Of a stretch of 8,503 nt of DNA, positions 6,077 through 8,503 are shown piece after piece. A model generated the notes under the pieces. It saw only the letters and a list, made by a program, of their open reading frames with translations. It did no database searches and was not told the origin of the DNA. Each line of letters starts with the position of its first letter. The first letter of the stretch is position 1. The stretch covers positions 1-8,503 of the forward strand of contig MHFU01000017.1 of the NCBI GenBank assembly GCA_001804345.1, read 5' to 3'. Origin of the DNA: Omnitrophica bacterium RIFOXYB12_FULL_50_7 (GTDB taxonomy: Bacteria > Omnitrophota > Omnitrophia > Omnitrophales > Aquincolibacteriaceae). Made by a program: the position numbers and the translations under genes.

Positions 6077-7672
6077 ATGCAAACGGGTTTGATCCATAAT
6101 GAGATATTAAGACGGCGGACGCTCGCAATCATTTCGCATCCGGATGCCGGCAAGACGACGCTCACGGAAAAATTCCTTCTGTACGGTGGTGCTGTACAAC
6201 TGGCCGGTTCTGTGACCGCCCGGAAGCAGGAGCGAGAGACGGCTTCGGACTGGATGGAGATGGAGAAAAAACGCGGGATCTCCATCAGTTCCACCCTTCT
6301 TCAATTCGATTATGATTCGTGGCGGATCAACCTTCTCGATACGCCGGGCCACAAGGATTTTTCGGAAGATACTTACCGGGTGCTGATGGCGGTCGACGCG
6401 GTCGTGATGGTGATCGATTCTGGGAAAGGTATCGAGAGCCAGACGCGCAAGCTTTTTGAGATTTGCCGCCACCGAGGGATCCCGATTTTTACTTTCATGA
6501 ACAAACTGGACCGTCCGGGTCTTTCCCCTCTTGCGCTAATCGACGAACTTGAGAATGTCCTTGGGATTCATGCCTATCCGGTCAACTGGCCTTTGGGGAG
6601 TGGCCGGGAATTCAGAGGCGTTTATGATCGGCTTCAAAAGGAAGTGCATCTTTTTCAGAAGGTTCCTGGGGGTGCCTACAAAGCGCCTGTGTCGATCCAC
6701 GGATTTTCGGATCCTGCGGTGAAAATGATTGTGGACGAGCAGTCGTATCTCCAAGCGGCAGAAGAATTGGAACTTTTGGATATGGCGCATGTCGGTTTTT
6801 CACCGGAGTCGGTGCTTCAGGGAAAAACAACGCCGGTTTTCTTTGGGAGCGCCTCGAATAACTTTGGTGTGCAGCTTTTGCTCGATGGTTTCATCAAATA
6901 TTCTGAGGGACCGGTAGAAAGAAAAGCGGGGGAGCGTTCTATTCCCGTTCTCTCAAAAGATTTTTCGGGTTTTATCTTCAAGATCCAGACCAACATGAAT
7001 CCGCTGCACCGTGACCGGATCGCCTTTTTACGCATTTGCTCCGGAAAGTTTACCCGGGATATGGACGTTTACCACACGCGAACGGGCAAAAGCGTCAGAA
7101 TTGCGGGGTCGCACACTCTTTTGGGGCAAAGCCGCGAAACCGTCAATGAGGCGTATCCCGGGGATATTATCGGATTTGCCGTTAAATCGGATTTTCGCGT
7201 GGGGGATACCGTGAGCGAAGATCCCGCCATCGTGTTTAACACCATTCCGCGGTTTGCTCCGGAGTGTTTTGCCTCGATCCATAATCCTTCGCCGGGGAAG
7301 TACAAGCCCTTTCGAAAAGGTCTGGAGCATTTGCTTGCTGAGGATATTGTTCAGGTTTTTAGTTGGATCAAGCCGGCCAATCCCAACATCGCGCTTCTGG
7401 GAGCCGTAGGTCCCCTGCAATACGAGGTGTTGCAGTACCGTTTGAAGGAAGAATATGGTGCGGATTCGCAGCTTGAAATGTTGCCGTGGAAGATCCTGAG
7501 ATGGGCGGAGTGCTCGCTTAATGATGCCGACCTTGGGGAGATACTTTCTTATGGCGTTGCCTTGGCCCGGGATGAACAGGGGCGGCGAGTGCTTCTTTTC
7601 TTAAGCGAATGGCTTCTCAAGAACTTTCAGGAGAAAAATCCGCATATCGTTCTTCGGGATTCTCCGGCGTGA
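6077..7672 (+). CDS. prfC: Peptide chain release factor 3 (RF3)
   Basis: RF3 is a translational GTPase that drives RF1/RF2 off the ribosome after peptide release. The 531-residue length matches the family (529 in E. coli). The N-terminus RRRTLAIISHPDAGKTTLTEKFLLYGGAVQLAGSV is characteristic, with the P-loop HPDAGKTT at 21-28. The switch I region contains SDWMEMEKKRGISISS; G3 is DTPGH (88-92) and G4 is NKLD (142-145). SWIKPANPNIALLGAVGPLQYEVLQYRLKEEYG in the C-terminal half is RF3-specific and separates it from EF-G. The ATG at 6077 has AAGG at 6063-6066. It lies 63 bases after era on the same strand, and its stop is immediately followed by a large inverted repeat shared with the converging phosphofructokinase gene. 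Confidence 0.97.
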   Translation: MQTGLIHNEILRRRTLAIISHPDAGKTTLTEKFLLYGGAVQLAGSVTARKQERETASDWMEMEKKRGISISSTLLQFDYDSWRINLLDTPGHKDFSEDTYRVLMAVDAVVMVIDSGKGIESQTRKLFEICRHRGIPIFTFMNKLDRPGLSPLALIDELENVLGIHAYPVNWPLGSGREFRGVYDRLQKEVHLFQKVPGGAYKAPVSIHGFSDPAVKMIVDEQSYLQAAEELELLDMAHVGFSPESVLQGKTTPVFFGSASNNFGVQLLLDGFIKYSEGPVERKAGERSIPVLSKDFSGFIFKIQTNMNPLHRDRIAFLRICSGKFTRDMDVYHTRTGKSVRIAGSHTLLGQSRETVNEAYPGDIIGFAVKSDFRVGDTVSEDPAIVFNTIPRFAPECFASIHNPSPGKYKPFRKGLEHLLAEDIVQVFSWIKPANPNIALLGAVGPLQYEVLQYRLKEEYGADSQLEMLPWKILRWAECSLNDADLGEILSYGVALARDEQGRRVLLFLSEWLLKNFQEKNPHIVLRDSPA

Positions 7673-7674
7673 AT

Positions 7675-7721
7675 AAAGGGGTCAGTCACCTTTTTCCTAA
7701 AATGGTGACTGACCCCTTTTT
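7675..7721. terminator. Bidirectional intrinsic terminator / long inverted repeat between convergent genes
   Basis: A perfect 16-bp inverted repeat is formed by AAAGGGGTCAGTCACC (7675-7690) and its complement (7704-7719). The 13-base interior can pair further (TTTT at 7692-7695 with AAAA at 7699-7702 after one T-T mismatch). On the plus strand the stem runs into a five-T tract (7717-7721); on the minus strand the mirror-image stem ends in TTTATT. It fills the 50-base gap between the prfC stop and the phosphofructokinase stop, so it is placed to end both transcripts. The GGGGTCAGTCACC arm also resembles short palindromic REP-type repeats. Confidence 0.85.
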
Positions 7722-7722
7722 G

Positions 7723-8503
7723 TTACAGGGAAGGGAATTGCGGAAGGTCCTTGCCGAGAAGTGGCAGGGCGTACTTCACGAAGGCTGGTGTGATCATCCC
7801 TTTTTTCTTATCGAAAAATCCTGCGGGGAGGTACCGTTCACGGTTCGGGATCTTTTCGAGTGGCACCGGCGTGTAACGGACAGCATATTTCTCTTTCGAT
7901 CGTCTCTCAAATCCAACCATGACCCGAGACATTCCCTGGGATGCCCATTTCACCGCGTGAACGCCCGCCTGATAAGCTTCCTTTTGATCGGTTTTTGAGA
8001 TGTAAGCCATCGACATGCGTTGGATCGTTCCGGGTTTGTCGAAACGAACGCGGACTCCCAGGTTTTTCTCCAGGATCGCGGCAAGCCGCGCGGCCGTGCC
8101 CTCGACATATTTGTGGCCGAACGGATCGGCGGTGATTCCCTCTGTTTTGCAACCGACGCGATTCCCCTGATAATCGCGGATCGTTTCCGAAATAACAATA
8201 ATGCAGTAGCCCACAGATTGAAGAATGGCCTCGGTTTTTTTAATGAAAGCCGTTTCGTCAAATGGAACTTCGGGGATAAGCAGGAGATGGGGAGCATCCT
8301 CCGGTGATTTTTTGAGAAGGGCTGAGGCCGCGACGATCCAGCCGGAATTCCTTCCCATGAGCTCGATGATCTTCACAGGATCGACATTTTTCATGGCCCG
8401 AGTGTCGAGCGCCGCTTCCTGGGTGGTGACGGCGGCGAAGCGCGCGACGGAGCCGTACCCGGGCGAGTGGTCCGTCTCGACCAAGTCGTTATCAATAGTC
8501 TTT
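7723..8503 (-). CDS. pfp: 6-phosphofructokinase, probably PPi-dependent (5' end cut by window edge)
   Basis: This glycolytic enzyme phosphorylates fructose 6-phosphate to the 1,6-bisphosphate. About 259 C-terminal residues are visible; the N-terminal part, including the GGDGT/GGDD nucleotide-site motif, lies beyond the right edge. At the edge the frame reads KTIDND (lysine codon at 8502-8500), containing the catalytic aspartate, followed by TDHSPGYGSVARF, the MGR substrate motif (8358-8350), a TADPFGHKYVEGTAARLA segment and PGTIQR (Arg codon 8019-8017). Lysine before TIDND, where ATP-dependent enzymes have glycine, is the established hallmark of PPi-type enzymes, and TDHSPGYGS and PGTIQR also fit that group. 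The other diagnostic residue (Asp versus Gly in the GGD motif) cannot be seen. The true start is outside the window; the apparent TTG start at 8484 is internal. It converges on prfC and shares its terminator. Confidence 0.9.
   Translation of the reverse strand, partial: KTIDNDLVETDHSPGYGSVARFAAVTTQEAALDTRAMKNVDPVKIIELMGRNSGWIVAASALLKKSPEDAPHLLLIPEVPFDETAFIKKTEAILQSVGYCIIVISETIRDYQGNRVGCKTEGITADPFGHKYVEGTAARLAAILEKNLGVRVRFDKPGTIQRMSMAYISKTDQKEAYQAGVHAVKWASQGMSRVMVGFERRSKEKYAVRYTPVPLEKIPNRERYLPAGFFDKKKGMITPAFVKYALPLLGKDLPQFPSL

Overview
This window is an ordinary stretch of bacterial chromosome. It is densely coding, with roughly balanced base composition, and carries seven plus-strand genes followed by one minus-strand gene at the right edge. 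No transposase, integrase, tRNA, rRNA, CRISPR array or phage gene was seen. The gene set is conserved housekeeping and cell-envelope function: base-excision repair, c-di-GMP signalling, thioredoxin, an oxidoreductase, an AsmA-like envelope protein, Era, RF3 and a phosphofructokinase. The AsmA-like protein and the CHASE2 sensor suggest a bacterium with an inner membrane facing a periplasm, most likely Gram-negative. The phosphofructokinase has the lysine typical of PPi-dependent enzymes, which are common in several anaerobic or poorly cultured phyla. I cannot name the organism from sequence alone; a candidate-phylum genome such as Omnitrophota is a guess.

Layout, left to right: (1) The 3' part of nth (endonuclease III) enters from the left edge with its helix-hairpin-helix active site and Fe-S cysteines. 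(2) After a 33-base gap comes a membrane-bound CHASE2-GGDEF diguanylate cyclase; a terminator-like hairpin with a T7 run lies inside its first codons. (3) A spacer of 189 bases contains a small hairpin, a good sigma70-type promoter candidate and a strong Shine-Dalgarno, and leads into a canonical 109-residue thioredoxin. (4) An aldo/keto reductase, an AsmA-like protein and era follow as a tightly packed run with stop/start overlaps of 4 and 8 bases, suggesting translational coupling. (5) prfC (RF3) follows after 63 bases. (6) prfC and the minus-strand phosphofructokinase converge on a 50-base gap filled by a near-perfect inverted repeat, which looks like a shared bidirectional terminator and may be a REP-like repeat.

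The genes do not form one obvious pathway. Two GTPases of the translation machinery (Era for 30S maturation, RF3 for release-factor recycling) lie side by side, and two redox proteins (thioredoxin, aldo/keto reductase) lie side by side. I found no convincing undescribed system. The points most worth a check are the palindromic terminator/repeat, an apparent in-frame insertion with two small palindromes in the aldo/keto reductase, the terminator-like element at the start of the diguanylate cyclase, the NQID variant of the Era G4 motif, and the missing c-di-GMP inhibitory site in the GGDEF domain.
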